DNA of 64,000 nt from Sisyra terminalis (taxonomy: Eukaryota; Arthropoda; Insecta; Neuroptera; Sisyridae): the NCBI GenBank assembly GCA_958496175.1, contig OY292275.1, positions 14,198,001 to 14,262,000 of the forward strand, read 5' to 3'. Position 1 is the stretch's first letter; each line of letters begins with the position of its first letter. This document shows positions 35,532 to 46,935 of the stretch, piece after piece. The notes below the pieces were generated by a model. It did no database searches, was not told the DNA's origin, and was given only the letters and a program-made list of their open reading frames with translations. The position numbers and the translations under genes are program-made.

Positions 35532-35734
35532 TAATAATAATAGGTAAACCTATGTATGTATGTCGGCAAAGACAGAAAACGAAGATTCTAAACACATTAG
35601 TGCGAGTGAAATACAATCATTGTCTCAAATTTGAACTGATTGAATGATGTTTATAAATATAAAAATATATTGTGGTCGTATTTATGTAATAAAATTTACA
35701 AAGGTAAACTTTAAACATAAATTGGAAAAAAAGT

Positions 35735-35835
35735 TCATACACATATATTACTGATGTGTTGTCCACATACATATTTCGATTGCCAAGATATCTTCTTCAG
35801 TGGTTATTAAGTAGTATTGGATCGCTTCGTAGCTA
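35735..35835 (-). mobile_element. Probable PLE end fragment (family G)
   Basis: The minus strand has CTGAAGA, a spacer with GAT/ATC ends and CGAAA, the order of a hammerhead core, within cactgaagaagatatcttgg. Stem I and the cleavage site are not convincing. No coding part. Confidence 0.4.
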
Positions 35836-35839
35836 CTAT

Positions 35840-38117
35840 GTGATGACTCTCCACATTATAGTTCCAAACAGTATTACTCTTCAAAGCCAGCAAAAAAACG
35901 TAATTTGATAGTTGATTGAAATTATGGTTTCAACTGTCGTTTTGATTTCATACAATCGTCAGTTTTTAAACATTTGTCAGTCATCAGTGATGAACTGTGA
36001 ATAGTTCACGGGAAGTTACAAGTTATCTATAAAATTTAACAAATATGAAACTTTATTTGTATGCTGTTTGATGGACTTGCGTAACTAATGTCTTAATTCC
36101 TAGAGCAACTACGTATTTTCATAGGATATTGTGTTTTTATACCTTAATAAATATCAGTAATAAGTTATAACAAGTAAAAATATGCCTTGATTCGTTAAAC
36201 ATACCTATAACGACCTTCACCTTGTTGATATTTTTTTTTTAGTTTGGCGCATTTTAAAAATTAGCTATCATAAACTTTTATAAGGCATCTAGAAAAATTG
36301 ACTTCAAAAGGATCTCAAATAACTTTTCATAATGATGCTTTTGAGAGGGAAAACTTTAACCTTCGTTATTAACTGATATATCTTATCAAATCCCGAATTT
36401 CCCTCCGAACTCCTTTACAGTGCTATCATACCAATCTTTCATTACCCATGTATAATTATAATAACCGTCAACTTGAATTGAGAAGCACAAAATAAGGACT
36501 CGTGTTTTCGTATTATTTGTGTGACGTTTAATGCCGCAAAGACGTAAAATTTACGAAAATTATACGATCGAAATGATGCAAAATGACACGATGAGACGCG
36601 ACCGTTTTACTTTAATGGAATATAAGAAAGAGAATGAGCATCCCACTAGAACGCGACACCACTAAAACTTCCTAAACGCTTCAAATATTTAGAATATAAT
36701 AATTACAATAATACAAAGCCTATAATTATTGAATTTATGTCTACTGAAAATCCCATCAAGCCGCACTTACTTCCGAATTTCGTCACCATGCCATCTAATG
36801 CCATCTCAACGCCGCCACCACTGTTATCATATTCTCCTTCAATCCATTAAGTCGAAAAATTATTTTCAAATCTCAAACTCCCCTAGCGACATTAAGAAAT
36901 GCAATTAATGTTTCGCGTGTCTTTTTGGAAGCGAGTAAAAACATTTCAGTAGTGGCATCTTTGAACTTACTTGAAACCGCAAACGTTCTAAATGTAATAC
37001 TTATATTAGATAAAACTCATTTGGAAAGTAATGGCAATGCGAGTGCTTTACGAATATATAACAACCCCCGATCTCTTGTCATTACAGTTGTTGTTTAGTT
37101 TGCGAAATTCGATTTTATTACAACGTTCCCATACATATCTATATATGAAGCGGAAATTTTACATTCGGAGAAATTATACTAATTGATATATAAAATAAAG
37201 ACAATCACTTACCCTCTATCCAGGCTACAGTTCGAATCAAATTGCGTAATGATAAATTCACTTAAATCTTTATTAGTCAAAGCTCTACTACTCTGCCATT
37301 TCAAATATCAATTAGTTTTTATAGTCTACGAAACCTCTAGCTAGATAAAGCATTAATAAATATCACGAGTTTCAAAAAAAATAATGGAAGAGTTAAAGAA
37401 TAAAAGAAGTATTTCATTTTGATTTTGTTCCCTTTTTAACAAAAAGTTCTTTTTTCCAGAGTTATTAATCTTTTAAGTCTTTATGATAAGGTTAAGTCTT
37501 TTTGGTCGTCTTAATATTCTACTTCTGTTAATAACTGATCAAAAATGCAATTCTTATTTTTTATTCTTTTTTTGAGTATTACCATTTTAATTTTATCGAT
37601 ATTAGTTATAAATTCTTTAACTCTTACAATCCCTATTCCCTTCACATAAACAACTATTCTTGTTGGTATCCAAAAAAAAACAAACTCTTCACCATTCTAT
37701 ACGATATATTTGAGAGAAGGCGGTACTAAATTAGTAAAACATATTATCGAAATAATATTTTGTTCTAAAAACGTTCAGATGTATGAATTGCATATTTGTT
37801 GATACATCGAAAGTTTAGTATTAATTAATTATCGTTTTTCATAATCCAGTAACAAAACTTGGATATTGCTTAGCAGTAGAAATTCTAGTTCTGGTTCTAT
37901 TTTTCGTCTGTATTGCATTTCGAAGGTCTCGGAAACTTTTATACCTGCTGATGTTATTTATTTTTCTTAGATAAATTATCAGTTATTAAAAATATAAAAT
38001 TTGCTTTAAAAATTTACAAAATGCTAAGTAAACTTTCTAATATATCACTACCTAATTTGATACGAGTCAAGACGAGAAAGAAGTTAGCGTGGAAAGTTTT
38101 ATTTTATAATTCAAATA
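35840..38117. other. Sequence without a recognised feature
   Basis: AT-rich. 36520-36900 is less AT-rich, with no domain in any frame. Confidence 0.5.
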
Positions 38118-38340
38118 TTAGGTGTACCGGGAAGTAATTTCGTATTTAAGCTTATTTTCATTTAATTGCCATTTATCTGCTTATAAGTCACTTGAAAGTG
38201 GTACTAAAGACATGTTATAATTAGAGTGAATAATAAACTAAAAAATTACAAAATATTATTTATTCCGAAGCTAATATTGAATGTAAGATTAAAAACCCGA
38301 AAGATTACAAATTTGGTATTGTATGCTCCTCGAAAAGATA
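38118..38340 (+). mobile_element. mariner 5' end fragment
   Basis: Begins ttaggtgtaccgggaagtaa, the same terminus as the element at 59056, and continues similarly (attgccatttatctgcttat against actgccactcatcggcttat; gtggtactaaagac in both). No matching right end. Confidence 0.7.
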
Positions 38341-38839
38341 TGGTACTTCTATATGGTACTATATGAGAACTAAATACTACATTTTAGTGCTAATTATGGA
38401 TAATCCGATGTTTGTAGTAAAAAAATGTAGATTTGATACTCTTTGGTATCGTTGATATTTGTGCCCTAACAATGTACATCAAAATGTTTAAAAAAGGTTA
38501 TTTAAGATCTAAGGGTATAGCCATGGCGAATAAAACGCGGAAAGATATTTATGATGATTAATGATCCCGTATAAGTAAATAGATATTACTGAAATACTAA
38601 GACCCTGAAAGTTTTAGATCTCTAAATCAAATAATTTTATTGAAAAACCAATAATACCTACGTGAAAAACAGGGAGCCTTTATTTCTTAGCCATTTTTCA
38701 ATCAATTGATCTAAAATTTAAATATGCTTTAGGGTTTTATAATGACTTTTTAATAAAAAATTAAGAATTAGGTGCATTATATAATGAAATATATGATTTT
38801 TTTTTCCATGCTATAATATTACTACCACTGTAAATTTTT

Positions 38840-39300
38840 TACATGCTTACAAAAGAGTGAAAAAAATAAATAAAACCCATTTCCGCGCTTAATTTCATTG
38901 AATATGTACATTGTGCAATGAATCTGGGAGGAGCTTGGTGAAATTTTAAAATTTCAACAATCAAAACAATTGAATATCATTAAATCATGCAATCCCATTG
39001 GTTAATAGACTCGTACATTGAAGAGTGGACGCTGTCCACAGATATTGGTGAATTGCTTGACTTATTCATATTTATTGTTCCTAATTAAATAATTACAATT
39101 GATTAAAAGCCAATTAGTGATCCAAATGATAATTTAAATAGTGCACAATTAATCAAGATAACAATTATTTTATTCAAGTAAGTGAAATGTTATTAAATTC
39201 TTAAAACCAGAAATATTAATATCAATAGTGTCGGTTTCGATTCAATTGTCAATTGAGATTTTTGAGAAATATTTATGGCTTAAAAAATATTTTTCTTAGT
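38840..39300 (+). repeat. Promoter-like dispersed repeat, copy 2
   Basis: Second copy of the 4740-5225 sequence. The donor-like CAAGTAAGTG is kept (about 39175-39184). A shorter echo of the last part (ttagtcaagtaagtaaaatgtt) follows at about 39325-39355, so the donor-containing block is duplicated here. Confidence 0.7.
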
Positions 39301-39389
39301 AGTCCATAATTAATCGAGATGCTATTTTTTTAGTCAAGTAAGTAAAATGTTACTAAATTTAAAAAATCCGAAATTTTAAACCGAACAAT

Positions 39390-41520
39390 ATTAAAATTTT
39401 TGTGAAAAATATACCTTTTCTATCTAAATGATTAAAGGGCCTGCGGTTTTAATTATTGTGAATAGCCCTCGGAAAGAAATTTTAATGGTTCTTTATTGCT
39501 ATGTAGATTGTAGGAACAAATGAAATAATAACCTTGGAGCTATATATCTTCGTTTCATTTAATTTTCATGAAAAACAAAACATTTTTTTCTTAAAAAGTA
39601 CTAGCCCGATTGAGATTTTGATATTTGATATTCATACTACACCTGCTTCCCATAACAATCCTTTACCATTTATTGTTGGACATTTTGCATTCAGTTCTAA
39701 ACTTATTCTTTTGTTAATAGTCTTTCCTAGAAAGCCATGTTCTATAACTTAAATGGACATTGAACAAAAGCGACAAACCATAAGAACCAATGTAAATAAA
39801 ATAGAGGAAAAAAAGCTTTCAACGAATAACAAGTCGTCCCGCACACAGTATACTATTCTTATCAGAATCTTCATTTAATTTTTTTCTGCATTCATTGGAA
39901 TATCTTCCATCGACTGTATAATGAGATCTTATAGCACATAGACTTTCAACTAAAAATCAATGAGGCGTACTCTATAATTTTCTTTAGTTTTCTCATTACT
40001 GAGTTCGGGAAAAGGCAAGAAATCGAGTAATAATCGTAATAATAACTTAATGAAACTACAAGAGGAAAGTCCGCCATGAAAGAAGAGTAAACAGAAAATA
40101 ACGTTTAAATGGAGTACTTTTAGATGTAAGGACGATTATTTTATCGGTGTATATAAAAATGTTATCATTAAATCTCTGTTTTAGCTCTATAATTTAAATT
40201 TCTTAATGATCGAGAATGATAAAAAATAATTTCGTTAACATGTTTGTATGAGCTTTTTCAAGCTCTGCGATGTTGTTCCTAATTTGTTTTTTAATTTTCT
40301 TTTTTTTTCACAAAAAAACCTTTTAAATACCATTCATATATTTTTATTTATTTTTTGTTGTAGATATTCGATTTCATCCGGAAAGTATAAAGTTCCTCTA
40401 ATTATTTTTACCTGTTCAATGTTTCATAAATATGCTTGCATTTTTTCGGTTTTTAACCTAAAATTTTTATTGCTTATTTTTTTTTGGGTTGTGGTCCTAA
40501 ACATAAAGAGCATTAAATATTTTTTACTCATTTGTATTTTGGCAAACCAAACGACAAGTATCAGCTATAATAATGCACAAGGGAATTCAAAATAGAGCTG
40601 TGAAAAATTTTTGCATACCTCGACAAAAAGGCATGTTAGTTGATGGTTTTAGAGAATTAAAATTATGCATTTTTTTGTTTTAACTATGCATTTGTGTTTT
40701 TAATATTCAAAATATCGTGGGAATAAACATTTTTTCATTGGTTTTGGTGCTTTCACAATACCAGTTTTATATTGCTTCAAACTTTTTGGTTTTTTGTGGA
40801 AACAAAATAAAAATATTGACTTAATCATTGTGCATAAAGCATCCAGTCTTTAAAGCATTCCAAGTAATTGAAAATCAGTTTACATTTTGAACTTAAAAAT
40901 TAACCAATTGGAAATGACAATTTTATAATTTTCGTAAACTATCATAACTCATAAACAATTACTAATATTTTCATTCAACCCTTAAAAATGTGCCTCTTGT
41001 ATAATTAAAACATAGTTCTTTGTTTTACTTTACATTATGGCAGAACTATACCGCACATAACTGTCTCTTAAAATACTACAAAACTACAAATTGTAGAATT
41101 GAATTTTAAGCAAAAATTGCAAAGAAAAAACATATTCTCATTGTTCTTGAACTGAAACTTTAGAAATTCAGTAAAAAATAGGGAATGAAATTTTGAGTTA
41201 AAAAATGAGAATAAAAGGAACTTACTTATCAAAGCTCCAATCATAGATTATTGATTATAGGGTTTAAAATATTTTCCTACTCCCATTTCGTTAAATAATT
41301 TCTTATTTATATTTATATCATTTTTTTCGAAAGAAGTTGCTATTGTCTATCGAAAAATCTAAACAAGAACTGAAAGAAATTTAATTTTTCCGTAGTAAAA
41401 TTTTTATTCAGATCAGTTATTATTTCGCTAAACAAGAGCTTTAAAGCCTCCTCTGGATACCACTAGCATATTGATTACCAAAAACTGTTAATGGATATAT
41501 ATATATATGACTTTGAGATT
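39390..41520. other. Sequence without a recognised feature
   Basis: AT-rich. The ORF at 40248-40595 (+) is F/I/L/S-rich and typical of open AT-rich DNA. No domain. Confidence 0.5.
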
Positions 41521-41730
41521 CAATTAAAAATTTACTTTATTACGACGCGTTTCAACAGTTTTTGACTGTCGTCATCAGGTAATAATAATAATAATTATTA
41601 TTATTTTGTCAATTTTAAACAAATTTCATATAGGTTATTTGTTTTATATAATTTTATTATATATAATATATTATTATCCATTAATTTATTGTGATTCGGA
41701 AATAAATAAAATACTTATCAATGTTAAACA
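41521..41730 (-). mobile_element. Solo PLE end (family A)
   Basis: Matches the inverted end at 742-1012 over the hammerhead, the gttatttgttttatat block and the outer ttaatttattgtgattcgg...acttatcaatgtt stretch. No coding sequence. A short (AAT)n/(ATT)n palindrome lies at 41581-41606. Confidence 0.75.
41539..41583 (-). ncRNA. Hammerhead ribozyme motif (family A), complete
   Basis: Stem I ATTAC/GTAAT, core CTGATGA, stem II CGACAGT/ACTGTTG (one G-U, extended by two pairs over 832-876), GAAA, ACGCGT and cleavage base C. All consensus positions are intact 40 kb away from the first copy. Confidence 0.8.
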
Positions 41731-41744
41731 AAAACTGTTACCAA

Positions 41745-42560
41745 AGAAATAAATTCACTATTATTTGTTTGTCGTATGACGTAATTTATTTTTTACAACG
41801 GATTTCAACAGCCCTAAGCTGTCATCGTCAGGTTATTAGTAAGTTCTGGTAATATTAACTTTTTAAACGTTACAATTTCTAACAAAAATGAAAAGTTATC
41901 ATACTAAACATACAAATACGAACACAAGTATCCAAGAAGCGAGATTCCACACAAGAAATTAAAAAATAGCAGTTAACAGCAGCCTCATATGCAGGGTGAC
42001 CAAGTTCTTTCTTATCACCAAAGCACAGGAAAAAGAATTCAATATAGTTAAACATTTAGCTATAATCAACGGATTCAGCTGCTGAATTATAGATAAAATT
42101 TTATCAAAATATACCAAAAAGTTAATCCTTCCAATTCTACTCAAAGAATAGAAGAAAATTATACGTCTAAATTTCAAAAATATATTTGCAATCACAATCG
42201 CCGAAATTCTAAAGAAAAATAATATAAATATCCCATTTTCGACAAATAACAAATTCCTCAAAATTCTAATCATGGGAGAACAATGGGAGGAATATGGGAG
42301 AAAAATAGTACATTGATCTGATAGATCTTTCGAGACTAAAAATAAAGAGTATAAATCCAGAAATCCTGGTTCATCAACATCTTCAAATTTTGTAAAAGAT
42401 TACAATGACCCATATGAAGGATCTTAAATGAACACCCATAAAATATATGAAATTTAATATATAAGTTCCACAAACTGGTTCCGACCAATATCCTTAACAA
42501 CAAAATAGGATTTACAACAAACACTTTGTACGAAAAATCTGTTTACAATTACCAACATAT
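41745..42560 (+). mobile_element. Decayed Penelope-like element (family B)
   Basis: Inverted end with hammerhead-like motif at 41794-41833, then coding sequence homologous to 1513-2160. Shared DNA blocks are caaagcacaggaaaaag/caaagctcgtgaagaag, catttagctataatcaacgga/catatagccattactaacgga and aatatccttaacaacaaa. Multiple stops. The minus-strand ORF at 41959-42273 is an antisense shadow. Confidence 0.7.
41794..41833 (-). ncRNA. Hammerhead-like motif (family B)
   Basis: CTGACGA (position 7 changed only), stem II ACAGC/GCTGT around TTAGG, GAAA. Stem III (ATCCGT) and stem I pair poorly, so probably inactive. Confidence 0.5.
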
Positions 42561-42980
42561 TTGGTTGTCATGAAAGCTCAGAACGTTTTGTCACGTTTTG
42601 TGATTTGTAATTTTTGGCGCATTTTTTCAATAAAATACTTAACGAATAGTAAGATGTTATACACCATTTTATAAAAAAAATTCTGCTTAAATATAGATTA
42701 CAGTCCATTTTTACTTAGCCCGGCTTTTATCCTATTGTCTTAGGAAAAACTGGAACATGTCGAATAAGAAATTTCAAACGTTTTTTTATTTTAATTTCAA
42801 ATTGGGATAATCCGTCGCGGAACCAAAAACAGCTCGACAACTTAACCTAGTGTGGGGCTTAAATAGTGTCGAAGAAACACCATACGTTGTTGGTTCCAAA
42901 TACACGCGATGTGCACCCGGATACCCGGTCATTAACATAACAGATAAAAATATTTGTTTTCTTTTTTAAATATTTAACCA

Positions 42981-43400
42981 TACTACGGAATGAAAGGATG
43001 GACTCTTGCTCAAAGACTTGAAGATAAAATTACCACATTTGAAATGTAGGAATATATCGCTGAATCCTGAAGATAGCGTGAAGGGATCATGAGCCAAAAA
43101 AAAAAGTAGTACTAATGAGATTTATCACCACAAAAACTCTAATGATATCTATAAAGAAGATATAACAAAGTTACCATACTGTACTTCGACTACGTCAACA
43201 AATATCTCATACTCCAGCTTATCATTCGGGGTCGGATTGAAGGAAAAAGATTTCCGGAAAGAAGGACAGCCTGGCTAACCAACCTTCGTGGGTGGTTCAG
43301 AAAAAGTACTAGAAGACTCATTCACACTACCATATCAAAAATTAAAGCTGCCATACTAATCACCAATATTCAAGATTGAAAGGGCATCAAAAGAAGAAGA
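42981..43400 (+). pseudogene. Non-LTR retrotransposon ORF2 C-terminus with (GAA)n tail
   Basis: Decayed end of a LINE reverse-transcriptase protein. An early part reads YYGMKGWTLAQRLEDK then ITTFEM, matching the post-RT WTL...LE..I.AFEMW block. After damage, 43176-43379 reads ILYFDYVNKYLILQLII, then RGRIEGKR, RRTAWLTNLRGWF and ITNIQD, the conserved GH/LQLI..GRIEGKR...WL.NLR.WF tail found in many insect LINEs. It ends at a natural TGA (43377-43379), followed shortly by an agaagaagaagaa tail (about 43392-43407). The palm and endonuclease are missing. Confidence 0.8.
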
Positions 43401-43410
43401 AGAAGAACTA

Positions 43411-45705
43411 TAGTAGTTTTTAATTGCAGTTTTAAAGTAGCTGCAGTTTTTAATTGGTTATGCAATATTTATTAAATCATTATTATTAATTCATTATTAT
43501 TAGCATAATCTTTTCATTAAAACTATCGTTCATAATTTGATAAAGTTTTAATCAAAATAATAAAGTAGGTGGATATTTTTTTTTTCTTTATCTTAGAATT
43601 CATTTAAGAGATGTTTTTTATAAATTCAACAATTTAAAACGTAAATCAAAATTTATTGAAAACAAAACAAACCAAATGTATCATGTATTTCAGTACCAAT
43701 TTTATATTCAACAAATTTCCAATATATGAATACAATCAACATCACTTTCATCCAATTTCATCTTCAATACTGGCAGAATTCGTTATCATCGAATTCCAAA
43801 CAAATATCACACGTATAGTTTATCTACTGTATAATTTGTGATCACAAAAAAATAAAATACATGTAAATTAAAACAATAACATATCGAAATTAAAAATACA
43901 ATATACAAAAATAAATAGTAAATACAATACGAATACGGAACAACGCATAGTGTGAAAATGAATATTGGAGACTTTGCATACCCAAGTATTAATGAACAAT
44001 AATATTTGATTAACACTATGAAACGCACTTTTATTTCAAAAAAAAAAGTTAGAAATGATGTATTGAAAATACAATATAGCCGATGGTGTATAAATATTTT
44101 CCTATATAATTCTATTTTTCCAATTCCCATTCCCGATTTTGTCGGAAAACTCCTTTCGATCCCTCTGAAACCTCTCACAATGGTTTATTCATTGAACCCT
44201 TCCACTTCCACTCTGTTTATCCCCGCTACTATTTACTAATTAAATAATATAATTGAATCACATTTTTTTTATTTTGAAATGATTCAAAATTAAATTTTTA
44301 TTTATATACCACACATATATAAATATGGAAAATTGAAAATATACGAGAGAGAAAATTTCAATTGGAAACATTTGGGGAATGAGAAAAGACCGTATATTGA
44401 ATTAATTAAGCGAATATGTACATGCAGAATAAAAACGGATAATATTTAGGAATACAAAGGGGAGTGGGTATTGAATTTATTTAAAAAAAATTGAATTTGA
44501 ACAAAAATAAGGTCAAAAATTCAAATTTTCCTCGCGTGTAAGTCGGAAGGAAAAAATCTAATCCTAAAAAAAATAAATATAATATGTATATAAGGGGGTA
44601 TAAATCGTGTTGAAAAAGTACAATATTGAATTTTAAACTCAATTTAAGATTGTAGCGATGGGTTTATCCTTGTTTTACATATCACAGATAGACACATAGA
44701 AACACGAGGATTTAAAGGATGGTTTTCTGACTGGAAAAAGAAACTCATGTCGGGGAAAAAAATTCATAATAATATATTTAAACGATTTTCGTTTGAATTT
44801 TCTTCGGGACAAATTCAATAGACTTATTTATATGTAAATTATCCATGTCCCGGAAAATCTTTTTGTGTCTGTGCGAATATGGTAAATGGAATAGAGGTGG
44901 AGGGACCGGGAAGAGTCTCGCTTGGATCAAGATATCGCTTACGATATCTCTCTATCCGGGAATTTTCGCCGTGAAAAATGAAAATATTATATAGAAAACA
45001 AGAATGGATAATACAAGAAAACTACATATCTGGAATTCCCGTTTCTTACGCCTCGTTTATACATTTTTTGTAAATTTTAATTCGATCGCTGCTCTGATTT
45101 GCCGAAACAAATCTTTCGAAGCTTGAGAAAACGGAATTTACGTCTGAGAAAAAAATGTATTTTCCAAAATAAATTTTCTTTTCTCAAACTTTCCTAACTT
45201 GATTTCCATTTATTCGAAAGGGGAACTTAGTTCGCACTTACTTTATGAGGTGTTACGTTATATAAAGAGTTAGAATTTATCCCTCACTCTTCCCGGACCA
45301 GATTTATCCCTTTCTCTTTTCAGTTCCTCTGCCTGACCAATGTATGTACCATACATATAGAGACGGAAAAGTTTTTCGGTTTTTGGTCGAAACCAACGCT
45401 TTTACCGCCGTCGCCACTACTTTAGCCATTCCTACCGTCACCTCTACCGCCATACTGGCACGTCTAATGTAAGTTAAATTCCGAAGTTTGTTCGAACCAA
45501 CGCCATTATTTTCGTATACACATACTCTTACACAAATACAAATCGGCTTGTTTCAAAATAAAATAAAACGGTTACATAACTCCAAGAAATATCACAGTTG
45601 ACTCTAACTCTGATTTTTTTCGAAAGAATTTTAGAGAAATGTTTTTGAGTTTGAAAAGCATGAACTTAAGCATACCATCTGTTATTTTTAATTTTAAACG
45701 TAAAT
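43411..45705. other. Sequence without a recognised feature
   Basis: AT-rich to about 44850, then less AT-rich to 45500, including a run of accgcc/gtcgcc triplet-like units (45405-45455). No domain in any frame. Confidence 0.5.
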
Positions 45706-45794
45706 ATTGATGTCCGACCAAACTTTCGGTTACATACAATAATTTAATTGTGGGCAATAAGGGCGTAGCTTCTTGTGGAGTATTATTTATTTTA

Positions 45795-45836
45795 TCGCCA
45801 ACGTTTCGTCAGTCATTCCTGACTTCTTCAGGACTC
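45795..45836 (-). ncRNA. Hammerhead-like motif, left arm (family F)
   Basis: CTGAAGA (45825-45831; only position 7 changed), stem II GTCAG/CTGAC around GAATGA, GAAA, self-complementary ACGT and cleavage base T. Stem I is GTC/GGC, three pairs with one G-U. Confidence 0.55.
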
Positions 45837-46151
45837 AAAATTAAAAATTACTCCACAAATGTCATAAAAATAAGCTGTAAAATGACCCAATTGGTAGAAC
45901 AACAATTTGATAACCAAAAATACAATTTGGTATTGATAAATAAAAAATTGTTTAAAAAACATTATTGAAAAATTCAAACATACATGGCTCAACTCAATTA
46001 TAATAATACTCAGTTATAATCAATAATGTTTTTTAAACAATTTTTTATTTATCAATACCAAATTGTATTCTTGGTTACCAAATTGTTGTTCTACCAGTTG
46101 GGTCATTTTACAGCTTATTTTTATGACATTTGTGGAGTAATTTTTAATTTT

Positions 46152-46192
46152 GAGCCCTGAAGAAGTCAGGAATGACTGACGAAACGCTGGCG
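46152..46192 (+). ncRNA. Hammerhead-like motif, right arm (family F)
   Basis: Same as the left arm, with stem I GCC/GGC fully paired, but stem III reads ACGC in place of ACGT, which breaks the U next to the cleavage base. Confidence 0.5.
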
Positions 46193-46935
46193 ATAAAATA
46201 AATAATATTGCACAAGAAGCTTCGTCCTTATTGCCCACAATTTAATTATTATATTTAAAAAGACAAGGACTTAAACAACATGGATACTTTCGGTTACAGT
46301 TTCGGCCTAGTTTTGATAAAAAAACGAGTTTCGGCTGTCGTCAAACCGAAACTACAACAAAATCCGAAACTGAATTCATGAGATGAAAATGTTGAGAAAT
46401 TATTCTTTCTCATTTATAGGATTAAATTTTTCGATTATAAATACTGATAATTATTAGTTGACTAAAATTATTTTCAATATTTTTATTTTGAGTTCAAGAG
46501 AAAACTGACCCAAGTTTAGAAGTAATTATATTGTTTTTATGATTTAAGAAAGAGTTCTTCCTGTTTTGTGTACCTAAACATGCTTAGTGGTAAAAATGAA
46601 AATTCTTTTGTAACTTTTATTTTTATTTTATGTTATTCGTAACTTCTATTAAAAAGAAATATTATATGCATTTCTTGCAAATCAACCCTTTATGGAAGCA
46701 CAAATATTTTTTTTTGTTGAAATTAGAAGTGATAATGAAATATTATGTTCATGATATCATAGACCAAAAGATTAATTAATACCTCTTCAATTTAAAAGTA
46801 AAAATTGCCTAATATGATTAATCTTTATTCCTACAAAAAGATGACCTTATATAGAAGTTTCGGTTTTGGCCGAAACTAAGACAGATGCCAAAATTCGGTT
46901 TTGGTTTCAGCTGTAAAAACTAGTTTCGGTCGGAC

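Larger units (their letters stand above)
45722..46298. mobile_element. PLE inverted end-pair (family F) with 13-bp target duplication
   Basis: ACTTTCGGTTACA occurs at 45722-45734 and 46286-46298. Between them, arms of about 225 bp (about 45742-45966 and 46021-46247) are inverted copies around 55 bp. The two nearly identical 72-residue ORFs (45750-45968 + and 46020-46238 -) exist only because of the symmetry. The 3' edge ggacttaaacaacatggat resembles the family D and E edges. Confidence 0.85.
45709..46935. mobile_element. MITE with TCCGACC ends, split by a PLE end-pair
   Basis: Left end atgtccgaccaaactttcggtt and right end (minus strand) gtgtccgaccgaaactagtt form inverted termini. The interior is rich in tttcggtt/ggccgaaac palindromes. 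Without the PLE insertion and its duplicated target it is about 660 bp. Termini suggest a hAT-like non-autonomous element, but no target duplication is certain. Confidence 0.6.

Noticed and set aside
35375..35647. 90-residue ORF and its antisense partner
   Set aside because: Both run across SINE copy 3 and its target duplications.
35735..35835. Active hammerhead at the family G end
   Set aside because: The core order is present, but stem I and the UH cleavage site do not fit.
41496..41510. CRISPR-like or other regularly spaced repeats
   Set aside because: Only microsatellites and transposon repeats are present; no spacer-repeat array anywhere in the window.
41959..42273. 104-residue minus-strand ORF rich in I, F and L
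   Set aside because: The + strand here is decayed PLE coding sequence; the minus frame is a shadow.
43241..43262. TTCCGGAA as a heat-shock element
   Set aside because: Only two units, lying inside LINE coding sequence with no TATA nearby.
45750..46238. Two nearly identical 72-residue ORFs on opposite strands
   Set aside because: They exist because the PLE end-pair is an inverted repeat. The sequence includes the hammerhead motif and is non-coding.
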